Position numbers and translations under genes: made by a program. The notes beneath the pieces are model-generated. The model did not search any database. It had not been told where the DNA came from and saw only the letters and a program-made list of their open reading frames with translations. From Neorhizobium alkalisoli (GTDB taxonomy: Bacteria; Pseudomonadota; Alphaproteobacteria; Rhizobiales; Rhizobiaceae), in contig NZ_VIWP01000013.1 in NCBI RefSeq assembly GCF_007829835.1, positions 62,001 to 126,000 of the forward strand: a DNA stretch of 64,000 nucleotides, in the 5' to 3' direction. Positions 26,371 through 34,072 of this stretch are shown here, piece after piece; positions within the stretch are counted from its first letter, which is position 1; each line of letters starts with the position of its first letter.

Positions 26371-26400
26371 GCCGGCGCCTCCATGGCGCCGGCATTTTTA
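26371..26400 (+). terminator. Intrinsic terminator after the DUF2852 gene
   Basis: Nine-base GC-rich stem GCCGGCGCC / GGCGCCGGC with loop TCCAT, followed by ATTTTTAT. It lies 32 bases after the stop codon. Confidence 0.85.
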
Positions 26401-26438
26401 TGCGGCGTCAATCATCACGAATCGGCTAGAAGGATTTC

Positions 26439-27200
26439 ATGTTCGCGCTTTTGAAGAAGCCAGTCCGCAAGAATACGAGACCGCTGGAAACCACCAAGCG
26501 AGCGCTTGCTGTCGGTGACAGAATGCTTCCCCTGACAGTCAGAGAGAATCGTCGTGCGACGAGGATCACGCTACGGATAGAGCCGGGCGGAAAAGCCTTG
26601 GCACTGACCATTCCTGTTGGTCTTCGAGAATATGAAATCGAGGATTTTCTGGATCGGCATCAGGGCTGGCTGGCGACGAGGCTTTCGAAATTCAGCACGG
26701 ATAATCCGATCAGGCCCGGCGGTTCGGTCTCACTTCGCGGCGTTTCGCACCGGATTGAGCATACCGGGTCCCTGCGAGGTCTGACGGAAGCCGTCGTCGT
26801 TGATGGCAAACCCGTCTTGCGGGTGAGCGGCATGGAGGACCACCTGGGGCGAAGGATCTCGGCATTCCTGAAGAAGGAAGCACGGCGGGATCTTGAGCTT
26901 CTGGCGGCGCGACATGCGGCTGCGGTGCGCAAGCCCATCCAGTCGGTGAGCATGAAGGATACCCGCAGTCGTTGGGGATCCTGCTCCTGGGATGGAAACT
27001 TGAGTTTTTCCTGGCGCATCGTCATGGCGCCGCCCGTCGTGATCGATTATCTCGCAGCCCATGAAGTCGCGCATCTGCGGGAAATGAATCACGGACCGAA
27101 ATTCTGGGCGCTCTGCCACGAACTCTGCCCCCGAATGGAAGAAGCGCGCAAGTGGTTGAAGCAGCACGGTTCGCAGCTTCACGCTCTAGATTTCAGCTGA
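26439..27200 (+). CDS. YgjP/M48-family zinc metallopeptidase-like protein
   Basis: 253 residues. The C-terminal half has the zinc-binding motif HEVAH (in YLAAHEVAHLREMNHGPKF), the WGSCS motif shortly before it (RSRWGSCSWDGNLSFSWRIV), and a downstream helix with further conserved residues. This is the YgjP-like metallopeptidase (DUF45) family. The N-terminal 100 residues include an RRATRITLRIEPGG strand region seen in the family. It is probably cytosolic; substrates are unknown. AAGGA sits five bases before the ATG at 26439. Confidence 0.88.
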   Translation: MFALLKKPVRKNTRPLETTKRALAVGDRMLPLTVRENRRATRITLRIEPGGKALALTIPVGLREYEIEDFLDRHQGWLATRLSKFSTDNPIRPGGSVSLRGVSHRIEHTGSLRGLTEAVVVDGKPVLRVSGMEDHLGRRISAFLKKEARRDLELLAARHAAAVRKPIQSVSMKDTRSRWGSCSWDGNLSFSWRIVMAPPVVIDYLAAHEVAHLREMNHGPKFWALCHELCPRMEEARKWLKQHGSQLHALDFS

Positions 27201-27215
27201 TCTGGATTTTTGGCC

Positions 27216-28232
27216 TTACGGCGTGCTGGTGCGGATCGTCCAGGCTCGGGCCTGAGGGGAGGCCATGACCATGTCCGCAGAGCCATCGGTCTTGATGCCA
27301 GCGGCCGGCCGGCGCTTCGGAACGGGAACGTTCCCGGCCGGGGCCTCGATCGAGAGGATCGCTGCGCTGGCATTATCCTCGCCGACACCAGCACTCGTCT
27401 GCGCCTGATAGGCTTGCATCGCGCTCGGCAGCGGCGTGTTCTCGATGTTGAACACCGGTGCCGTAATCGTCTGGGCATTGGCCGAAACAAGCACTGCACG
27501 CGCCGCCGGCGCGCCCTGGTCAAAACTATCCTGCATGGCAGGCGTAGATGCCTCGGCAATCTGCACGGCTGAAGGTGCAGACATCGGAGCACCATTTGCC
27601 AGCATGCTGGCTGCCTCCGGGGTCGGCACGATCGTGCCTTCGGCGACCATCACGTAGGTTTCCGGCGCCTTCGGCTCCGGCGTCTGAAGATTGCCGTCTT
27701 CATCGCGCTTTTCGTAAAACACATTGCCGCCGGCATTGGCGACGTAATGCATGTTCTTGTAGGGGAAGCGCAGGCCGGCCGTGTGGAAGAACATCGCTTC
27801 CTTGACGTCCGGATGCCGCTTGCCCTTGAGGACTGCGTCTGCCGCGTCGTTCAGATCGGGCGCCGTGTCCTCATCCATCTTGCGGCTCAACACGCCGGGT
27901 GCGAACTGCTTTTCCTGCTTCACCACGCCACAGATCGTTTCGGGATAAAGCCCCGACGTCATTCTGTTCATGATGACGCTGCCGACGGCCATGAATCCAT
28001 TTTCGCTGCCGCGCTTGGATTCGAAATACATCGCGCGCTTCAGGCATTCCCTGTCGGCGTTTGTATAGGTGTAAACTTGTTTCTGCGGCCCGGCCGGTAC
28101 CTGGGCGATCTTTTTCGAGACGCTTTTGTTGTCGAGCGAGGAGGCTGTCTGGGAAGAGGTGCATGCCGAAAGCAGCAGCACAGCCGAAAGGCACATCGCT
28201 CCGCGAAGAACGCTTGCATCAATCGCCGCCAT
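27216..28232 (-). CDS. SleB/CwlJ-type cell-wall hydrolase lipoprotein
   Basis: 338 residues. The N-terminus is a lipoprotein signal with lipobox LSAC and Cys24 as lipidation site. The Hydrolase_2 domain spans about residues 57-180 (ECLKRAMYFESKRGSENGFM, VGSVIMNRM, CGVVKQEKQF). The first glutamate of that domain is the catalytic residue in SleB-like peptidoglycan hydrolases. The C-terminal 150 residues are low-complexity Ala/Pro/Thr-rich and presumably periplasmic. Spore germination is not implied: such domains are common in Rhizobiales with a vegetative cell-wall role. It is convergent with the YgjP-like gene and divergent from trpF. Confidence 0.87.
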   Translation of the reverse strand: MAAIDASVLRGAMCLSAVLLLSACTSSQTASSLDNKSVSKKIAQVPAGPQKQVYTYTNADRECLKRAMYFESKRGSENGFMAVGSVIMNRMTSGLYPETICGVVKQEKQFAPGVLSRKMDEDTAPDLNDAADAVLKGKRHPDVKEAMFFHTAGLRFPYKNMHYVANAGGNVFYEKRDEDGNLQTPEPKAPETYVMVAEGTIVPTPEAASMLANGAPMSAPSAVQIAEASTPAMQDSFDQGAPAARAVLVSANAQTITAPVFNIENTPLPSAMQAYQAQTSAGVGEDNASAAILSIEAPAGNVPVPKRRPAAGIKTDGSADMVMASPQARAWTIRTSTP

Positions 28233-28560
28233 AGATCCCCCGCGAAAACATTTCTAAAATCGTGCCGGTGCGGAAATCTCTACCTCAATCCACAGGCAGA
28301 ATCAATTCTTTGGCGAAAAGCCTTGTTCTGCCGGGAATTTCCTTCCAAAAGACCGCCGCAAAAGGATTGTGTAGTAATGAAACATATCGTTATGCGTGCA
28401 AAAATCAATTGGAAACTGCACAGGCGTGCGAATGTGATTCGTGCGTTTGCCGGCGCGCCTGCCAAATCCCATGTTTCGATCGCGCCTTGATCGACACAAG
28501 TCCCGCAACTGCGGGGGAATTTACCTCGACTCCGGCGCGATTTCGTGGCACTTCGCCGCT
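28233..28560. other. Intergenic region, no gene recognised
   Basis: 328 bases between the divergent hydrolase and trpF genes. It probably holds both promoters. No convincing -35/-10 pair, no short tryptophan-rich leader peptide and no attenuator hairpin were found. An in-frame extension of trpF upstream to 28441 exists but lacks family-like residues. Confidence 0.5.
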
Positions 28561-29217
28561 ATGAAGCCTGACATCAAGATCTGCGGATTGAAGACAGCCG
28601 AAGCCATCGATCGCGCGGCCGCTCGCGGCGCGACCCATATCGGATTCATCTTTTTTCCGAAGAGCCCTCGAAATATCGCTCCTGAAGACGCTGCCGAACT
28701 CGCGGATCGCGTGCGCGGCCGCGTGAGGATCGTCGCCGTCACGGTCGATGCCGATGACGAGGAACTCGACGATATCGTCTCCATGCTCCGGCCAGACATG
28801 CTTCAGCTGCACGGTCACGAGAGCCCCGAGCGGGTCTTGCATGTAAAGGCGCTTTACGGTCTTCCGGTCATCAAGGCCATGTCGATCAGTGACGCTGCCG
28901 ATCTTGAGCGTGTGGATGCCTATATCGGTGTCGCCGACCGCTTCCTGTTTGACGCAAAAGCCCCGAAAGGCTCGGATCTGCCGGGTGGAAATGGCGTTTC
29001 CTTCGACTGGAACCTTATGGCTTCGCTTGACGGAAGCGTCGATTACATGCTTTCGGGAGGCCTGAACAAGGACAATGTCGCTCTTGCGCTCGCCTCGACG
29101 CGGGCCTCGGGTGTAGATGTCTCGTCTGGAGTGGAAAGCGCTCCGGGCCAGAAAGACATCGGAATGATCGATGCGTTCTTTGACGCCGTGCCGGCTGCGG
29201 TACGCAAGACCGCGTGA
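28561..29217 (+). CDS. trpF: Phosphoribosylanthranilate isomerase
   Basis: 218 residues from the ATG at 28561 (product begins MKPDIKICGLKT). TrpF isomerises phosphoribosylanthranilate in tryptophan synthesis. It is a TIM barrel with the catalytic cysteine in KICGL (Cys8) and GFIFFPKSPRNI as the second signature; the phosphate-binding end is MLSGGLNKDNV. Gene order trpF-trpB-trpA with accD and folC behind is standard in Rhizobiales; the trpE(G) and trpDC parts are elsewhere. The gap to trpB is 10 bases. Confidence 0.96.
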   Translation: MKPDIKICGLKTAEAIDRAAARGATHIGFIFFPKSPRNIAPEDAAELADRVRGRVRIVAVTVDADDEELDDIVSMLRPDMLQLHGHESPERVLHVKALYGLPVIKAMSISDAADLERVDAYIGVADRFLFDAKAPKGSDLPGGNGVSFDWNLMASLDGSVDYMLSGGLNKDNVALALASTRASGVDVSSGVESAPGQKDIGMIDAFFDAVPAAVRKTA

Positions 29218-29227
29218 GGAGTTGAAA

Positions 29228-30448
29228 GTGAACCAGACGCCAAAGCCAAACTCGTTCCGCTCCGGCCCCGATGAAGATGGCCGTTTCGGCATATTCGGCG
29301 GCCGCTTCGTTGCCGAAACGCTGATGCCGCTGATCCTGGATCTGCAGGGCGAGTGGGAAAAGGCGAAGAACGATCCGGCCTTCCAGAAGGAACTGGCCGA
29401 TCTCGGTACGCATTATATCGGTCGTCCGAGCCCGCTTTATTATGCGGAGCGCCTGACCGAGCATCTGGGCGGCGCAAAGATCTATTTCAAGCGCGAAGAG
29501 CTGAACCACACCGGCTCGCACAAGATCAACAACTGCATCGGCCAGATTCTTCTCGCCAAGCGCATGGGCAAGACCCGCATCATCGCCGAAACCGGCGCTG
29601 GCCAGCACGGCGTTGCCTCGGCAACGGTTGCTGCACGCTTCGGTTTCCCCTGCGTCGTCTACATGGGTGCGACCGACGTCGAGCGTCAGGCGCCGAACGT
29701 TTTCCGCATGAAGCTTCTGGGCGCGGAAGTCAGGCCGGTCACGGCCGGCCAGGGTACGCTCAAGGACGCCATGAACGAGGCATTGCGTGACTGGGTCACC
29801 AATGTCGACGATACCTATTACCTGATCGGCACCGCCGCTGGCCCGCATCCCTATCCTGAACTGGTGCGTGATTTCCAGTCGGTGATCGGCAAGGAAACGC
29901 GCGAACAGACCCTCGCGGCCGAAGGTCGTCTGCCGGATATGGTGATTGCAGCCGTTGGCGGCGGTTCGAACGCAATCGGCATCTTCCATCCTTTCCTGGA
30001 TGACGAAGGCGTGCAGATCGTCGGTGTCGAAGCAGGTGGTCGCGGTCTCGATGGCGTCGAACATTGCGCTTCGATCACTGCCGGCTCGCCGGGCGTTCTG
30101 CATGGCAACCGCACCTATCTCCTGCAGGATAACGACGGCCAGATTCTCGAAGGCCATTCGATCTCTGCCGGTCTGGATTATCCCGGCATCGGCCCGGAAC
30201 ACAGCTGGCTGAACGATATCGGCCGCGCCGAATACGTTCCGATCATGGACAATGAAGCGCTGGAAGCTTTCCAGCTTCTGACCAAGCTCGAAGGCATTAT
30301 CCCGGCGCTGGAGCCGAGCCACGCGGTCGCGGAAGTGATCAAGCGGGCGCCGAAAATGCGCAAGGACCAGATCATCGTGATGAACCTCTCCGGCCGCGGC
30401 GACAAGGACATCTTCACTGTCGGCAAGATTCTTGGAATGGGGCTCTGA
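29228..30448 (+). CDS. trpB: Tryptophan synthase beta chain
   Basis: 406 residues. TrpB condenses indole and serine to tryptophan using PLP. The PLP lysine is Lys99 in HTGSHKIN, and the phosphate-binding GGGSNA loop lies near residue 240. Translation starts at a GTG (29228) preceded by GAGGAG; an earlier ATG at 29171 would overlap trpF by 47 bases. The trpA ATG follows two bases after the stop, as expected for subunits of one complex. Confidence 0.97.
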   Translation: MNQTPKPNSFRSGPDEDGRFGIFGGRFVAETLMPLILDLQGEWEKAKNDPAFQKELADLGTHYIGRPSPLYYAERLTEHLGGAKIYFKREELNHTGSHKINNCIGQILLAKRMGKTRIIAETGAGQHGVASATVAARFGFPCVVYMGATDVERQAPNVFRMKLLGAEVRPVTAGQGTLKDAMNEALRDWVTNVDDTYYLIGTAAGPHPYPELVRDFQSVIGKETREQTLAAEGRLPDMVIAAVGGGSNAIGIFHPFLDDEGVQIVGVEAGGRGLDGVEHCASITAGSPGVLHGNRTYLLQDNDGQILEGHSISAGLDYPGIGPEHSWLNDIGRAEYVPIMDNEALEAFQLLTKLEGIIPALEPSHAVAEVIKRAPKMRKDQIIVMNLSGRGDKDIFTVGKILGMGL

Positions 30449-30450
30449 TC

Positions 30451-31290
30451 ATGACCGCTCGTATGGACGCACGTTTTGCGAAACTGAAGGCTGAAGGCCG
30501 TCCGGCGCTGGTCACCTATTTCATGGGTGGCGATCCGGATTTCGCGACTTCGCTCGGCATCATGAAGGCCCTGCCGGAAGCCGGTTCCGACATCATCGAA
30601 CTCGGCATGCCCTTTTCCGATCCGATGGCCGATGGCCCGACCATTCAGCTGGCCGGTCAGCGCGCGCTGAAGGGCGGCCAGACGCTGGCAAAGACGATCG
30701 ATCTGGCCCGGGAATTCCGCAAGGTCGATCAGGATACGCCAATCGTCATGATGGGTTATTACAACCCGATCTATGTCTATGGCGTCGAAAAGTTCCTCGA
30801 CGATGCGCTGGCAGCCGGTATCGACGGCCTGATCGTTGTCGATCTTCCGCCGGAAATGGATGACGAACTCTGCATTCCGGCCCTCGAAAAGGGCGTCAAC
30901 TTCATCCGCCTCGCCACCCCGACCACCGATGACAAGCGCCTGCCGACCGTTCTGAAGAACACGTCCGGTTTCGTCTATTACGTCTCGATGAACGGCATCA
31001 CCGGTTCGGCACTTCCCGATCCGTCGCTGGTGTCCGGCGCCGTTGCCCGCATCAAGGGCCATACGGATCTGCCGGTCTGCGTCGGCTTTGGCGTCAAGAC
31101 CGCTGAGCATGCAAAGGCGATCGGCGCTTCCGCGGACGGCGTCGTTGTCGGCACGGCCATCGTCGCCCAGGTTGCAGGCAGCCTGACCAGCGAAGGCGCA
31201 GCCGGCCCTGACACGGTCGCCTCGGTCGCGACCCTGGTCAAGGGTCTGGCGACCGGCGTGCGCGCTGCCCGCCTTGTTGCCGCCGAATAA
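30451..31290 (+). CDS. trpA: Tryptophan synthase alpha chain
   Basis: 279 residues. TrpA splits indole-3-glycerol phosphate and passes indole to TrpB through an internal tunnel. The TIM-barrel signatures are LVTYFMGGDPDF, IELGMPFSDPMADGP (catalytic glutamate and aspartate), and VGFGVKTAEHA at the phosphate site. Length is normal. It directly follows trpB, and accD starts 44 bases downstream, with no terminator between, so readthrough into accD-folC is likely. Confidence 0.97.
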   Translation: MTARMDARFAKLKAEGRPALVTYFMGGDPDFATSLGIMKALPEAGSDIIELGMPFSDPMADGPTIQLAGQRALKGGQTLAKTIDLAREFRKVDQDTPIVMMGYYNPIYVYGVEKFLDDALAAGIDGLIVVDLPPEMDDELCIPALEKGVNFIRLATPTTDDKRLPTVLKNTSGFVYYVSMNGITGSALPDPSLVSGAVARIKGHTDLPVCVGFGVKTAEHAKAIGASADGVVVGTAIVAQVAGSLTSEGAAGPDTVASVATLVKGLATGVRAARLVAAE

Positions 31291-31334
31291 TTGGCCCACA
31301 TAGAGCCACACAAGAAGAACTCGGAGTATCCCAA

Positions 31335-32225
31335 GTGAACTGGATCACCAATTACGTGCGCCCGCGCATCAACTCCATGTTGGGCCGCCGCGAAGTTCCG
31401 GAAAACCTCTGGATCAAGTGCCCGGAAACGGGTGAAATGGTCTTCCACAAGGACCTCGAGGATAACAAGTGGGTCATTCCCGCCTCGGGCTTCCACATGA
31501 AGATGCCTGCAAAGGCGCGTCTGACGGATCTCTTCGATGGCGGCGTCTACGAAGCACTGCCGCAGCCCAAGGTGGCGCAGGATCCGCTGAAATTCCGTGA
31601 CAGCAAGCGTTATGCCGACCGCCTGAAGGACAGCCGCGTCAAGACGGAGCAGGAGGACACGATCCTCGCCGGTCTCGGCCAGGTTCAGGGCCTGAAGCTC
31701 GTTGCCGTCGTGCATGAGTTCAACTTCATCGGTGGCTCGCTCGGCATGGCCGCAGGCGAGGCGATCGTAAAGGCCTGCGAGAGGGCGCTTGCCGAAAAAT
31801 GCCCGCTGGTCATCTTCCCGGCCTCGGGCGGCGCCCGTATGCAGGAAGGCATCCTGTCGCTGATGCAGCTGCCGCGTACCACGGTTGCCGTGGACATGCT
31901 GAAGGAAGCCGGTCTTCCCTATATCGTCGTCCTGACGAACCCGACCACCGGCGGTGTCACCGCATCCTATGCCATGCTGGGTGATGTCCATATTGCCGAG
32001 CCCGGTGCCGAAATCGGCTTTGCCGGCAAGCGCGTCATCGAGCAGACCCTGCGCGAAAAGCTTCCAGAAGGCTTTCAGACGGCCGAATACCTGTTGGAAC
32101 ACGGCATGGTCGACATGGTGGTCAAGCGCCACGACATTCCGTCGACCCTTGCCAGGATCCTGAAGATGCTGACCCGCCAGCCGGTTCAGCAGGCGCTTGC
32201 GGCACCGGCAGCAGTCGGCGCCTGA
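31335..32225 (+). CDS. accD: Acetyl-CoA carboxylase, carboxyltransferase beta subunit, zinc ribbon degenerate
   Basis: 296 residues. AccD with AccA moves the carboxyl group from biotin to acetyl-CoA, the first step of fatty-acid synthesis. The crotonase-like core has FPASGGARMQEG and TNPTTGGVTASYAMLGD, typical of the subunit. The usual N-terminal four-cysteine zinc ribbon is degenerate: Cys29 (in WIKCPETGE) is kept, but the other three positions appear as Thr32, Ile48 and Ser51. Translation begins at a GTG preceded by GGAG. Catalytic residues look intact, so the enzyme is expected to work. Confidence 0.95.
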   Translation: MNWITNYVRPRINSMLGRREVPENLWIKCPETGEMVFHKDLEDNKWVIPASGFHMKMPAKARLTDLFDGGVYEALPQPKVAQDPLKFRDSKRYADRLKDSRVKTEQEDTILAGLGQVQGLKLVAVVHEFNFIGGSLGMAAGEAIVKACERALAEKCPLVIFPASGGARMQEGILSLMQLPRTTVAVDMLKEAGLPYIVVLTNPTTGGVTASYAMLGDVHIAEPGAEIGFAGKRVIEQTLREKLPEGFQTAEYLLEHGMVDMVVKRHDIPSTLARILKMLTRQPVQQALAAPAAVGA

Positions 32226-32253
32226 GCGGAAATATCGACGTCGGAGCATCGCC

Positions 32254-33603
32254 ATGACGATGAACGAGCCATTGGTGAGCGCTGCCGAGCAGGAAATCAA
32301 CAGGTTGATGACCCTTCATCCGAAGGGTTTCGACCTGTCGCTCGACCGCATCTCGCGCCTTCTTGAAGTTCTCGGTAATCCGCAGAAAAAGCTGCCGCCT
32401 GTCATCCATGTAGCAGGCACCAACGGCAAGGGGTCCTGCACCGCGTTCTGCCGGGCATTGCTGGAGGCGGGCGGCCATGCGGTGCATGTCCACACCTCGC
32501 CGCATCTCGTGCATTGGCACGAGCGTTATCGTATCGGGGTCAAGGGCGGTCGTGGCCAGCTGGTCGACGATGCGCTTCTCGCCGATGCCCTGCGCCGCAT
32601 CGCGGACGCCAATGCCGGCCAGATGATCACCGTTTTCGAGATCCTGACCGCTGCAACATTCCTCCTGTTCTCCGAACAGCCGGCCGATGCCGTCATCCTC
32701 GAAGTCGGCCTCGGCGGCCGTTTCGATGCGACCAATGTCATCACCGACCCCGCTGTTTCCGTGATCATGCCGATCTCGCTTGATCACCAGGCCTATCTCG
32801 GCGACCGTGTAGAGCTGATCGCCGCCGAAAAGGCCGGCATCATGAAGCGCGGCCGGCCTGTGGTCATCGGCCAGCAGGAATTCGAAGCCGCGCGCGAAGT
32901 GCTGATTTCGACGTCCGAGCGTCTCAACTGTCCGACCGCGGTCTACGGTCAGGATTTTTCAGCCCATGAAGAATTTGGCCGGCTGATCTATCAGGACGAA
33001 TTCGGCCTTGCCGATCTGCCGCTGCCGCGCCTGCCTGGCCGCCATCAATATGCCAATGCCGCCGCCGCCATTCGCGCGGTCAAGGCTGCGGGCTTTACCG
33101 TCACCGAAGCGATTATGGAAAAGGCGATGGCGAATGTCGAATGGCCCGCCCGCCTGCAAAAGCTCGCCGAAGGCAAGCTGCTTGATTACGCACCAAAGGG
33201 ATCAGAGATCTGGCTCGATGGGGGCCATAACCCGGCCGGTGGCGAGGTGATCGCGGAAGCCATGGCCGCCTTCGAGGAGCGCCAGCCGCGGCCGCTCTAT
33301 CTGATCACCGGCATGATCAACACCAAGGATCCGGTCGGTTATTTCCGGGCCTTTGCCGATATCGCCGAACATGTTTTTACGGTTCGCATCCGCGATACCG
33401 AGGCGGGTCTGGACCCGGTGGTTCTGGCCAATGCAGCCTTCGACGCTGGACTCGTGGCAGAACCGGCAGGCTCTGCTGCCGAAGCCCTGGAGGAAATCAC
33501 CCGCCGTCAGCTGCCCGGTGCATCGCCGCCCCGTATCCTGATCGGCGGCTCGCTCTATTTCGCCGGCAACGTCCTTGCGGATAACGGCACGCCGCCCGGC
33601 TGA
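32254..33603 (+). CDS. folC: Folylpolyglutamate synthase / dihydrofolate synthase
   Basis: 449 residues from the ATG at 32254. FolC adds glutamate to dihydropteroate and to folates. The Mur-ligase type P-loop GTNGKGS is at residues 55-61, with SPHLVHWHERYRI (folate-binding) and LDGGHNPAGGE further on. A GGAG ribosome site lies eight bases before the start. It sits 28 bases behind accD, in the same trp-acc operon, and a strong terminator closes the unit. Confidence 0.95.
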   Translation: MTMNEPLVSAAEQEINRLMTLHPKGFDLSLDRISRLLEVLGNPQKKLPPVIHVAGTNGKGSCTAFCRALLEAGGHAVHVHTSPHLVHWHERYRIGVKGGRGQLVDDALLADALRRIADANAGQMITVFEILTAATFLLFSEQPADAVILEVGLGGRFDATNVITDPAVSVIMPISLDHQAYLGDRVELIAAEKAGIMKRGRPVVIGQQEFEAAREVLISTSERLNCPTAVYGQDFSAHEEFGRLIYQDEFGLADLPLPRLPGRHQYANAAAAIRAVKAAGFTVTEAIMEKAMANVEWPARLQKLAEGKLLDYAPKGSEIWLDGGHNPAGGEVIAEAMAAFEERQPRPLYLITGMINTKDPVGYFRAFADIAEHVFTVRIRDTEAGLDPVVLANAAFDAGLVAEPAGSAAEALEEITRRQLPGASPPRILIGGSLYFAGNVLADNGTPPG

Positions 33604-33622
33604 GATCATGACAGCAGCAAAC

Positions 33623-33657
33623 AAAAAAGCCCGGCTCGCGATGAGCCGGGCTTTTTT
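33623..33657. terminator. Bidirectional terminator between folC and trxA
   Basis: A perfect 15-base stem with a GCGAT loop; its core is GCCCGGCTC/GAGCCGGGC and its outer six bases are A on one side and T on the other. It gives a U run on both strands and separates convergent folC and trxA. Confidence 0.95.
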
Positions 33658-33679
33658 GTAAATATCAAGATACCTGAAA

Positions 33680-34000
33680 TCAGGCGGCGCTGGAAATCCA
33701 GGCGGAGAGGGCGGTCTTCGGAGCGGCGCCAACCTTGATGTCAGCAACTTCGCCACCCTTGAACATGGCAAGCGTCGGGATCGAGCGAACGCCGAACTGG
33801 GCAGCCAGTTCCGGGTTTTCGTCAATGTTCAGCTTGGCGACCTTGACCTTGCCGGCCATTTCGGTTGCGATTTCCTCAAGGCTCGGCGCGATCATTTTGC
33901 ACGGGCCGCACCATTCAGCCCAGAAATCCACGACGACAGGCTCGGCGGAGTTCAGCACTTCAGCCTGGAAATTGTTGGTATCGACTTTCACGGTAGCCAT
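33680..34000 (-). CDS. trxA: Thioredoxin
   Basis: 106 residues from the ATG at 34000. The redox site WCGPC is at residues 30-34, in FWAEWCGPCKMIAP, and the cis-proline segment is SIPTLAMF. It is a cytosolic disulfide reductase for ribonucleotide reductase and other targets. A longer in-frame start (34033) has no family support. It lies 72 bases downstream of addA at the end of the divL-addAB block; whether it has its own promoter cannot be told from sequence. Confidence 0.97.
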   Translation of the reverse strand: MATVKVDTNNFQAEVLNSAEPVVVDFWAEWCGPCKMIAPSLEEIATEMAGKVKVAKLNIDENPELAAQFGVRSIPTLAMFKGGEVADIKVGAAPKTALSAWISSAA

Positions 34001-34072
34001 GAGGCTCTCCTTCGCGATTCTGTGTTGAACCAAATGTGAGCGTTGAGCCCGCGGTTTTCAATGACCGCTATC

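Noticed and set aside
28233..28560. A trp leader peptide and attenuator before trpF
   Set aside because: No short frame rich in tryptophan codons and no alternative hairpins with a T run were found.
30978..32300. Long antisense open frame over trpA and accD
   Set aside because: Codon composition mirrors the sense genes; no ribosome site or motif was seen.
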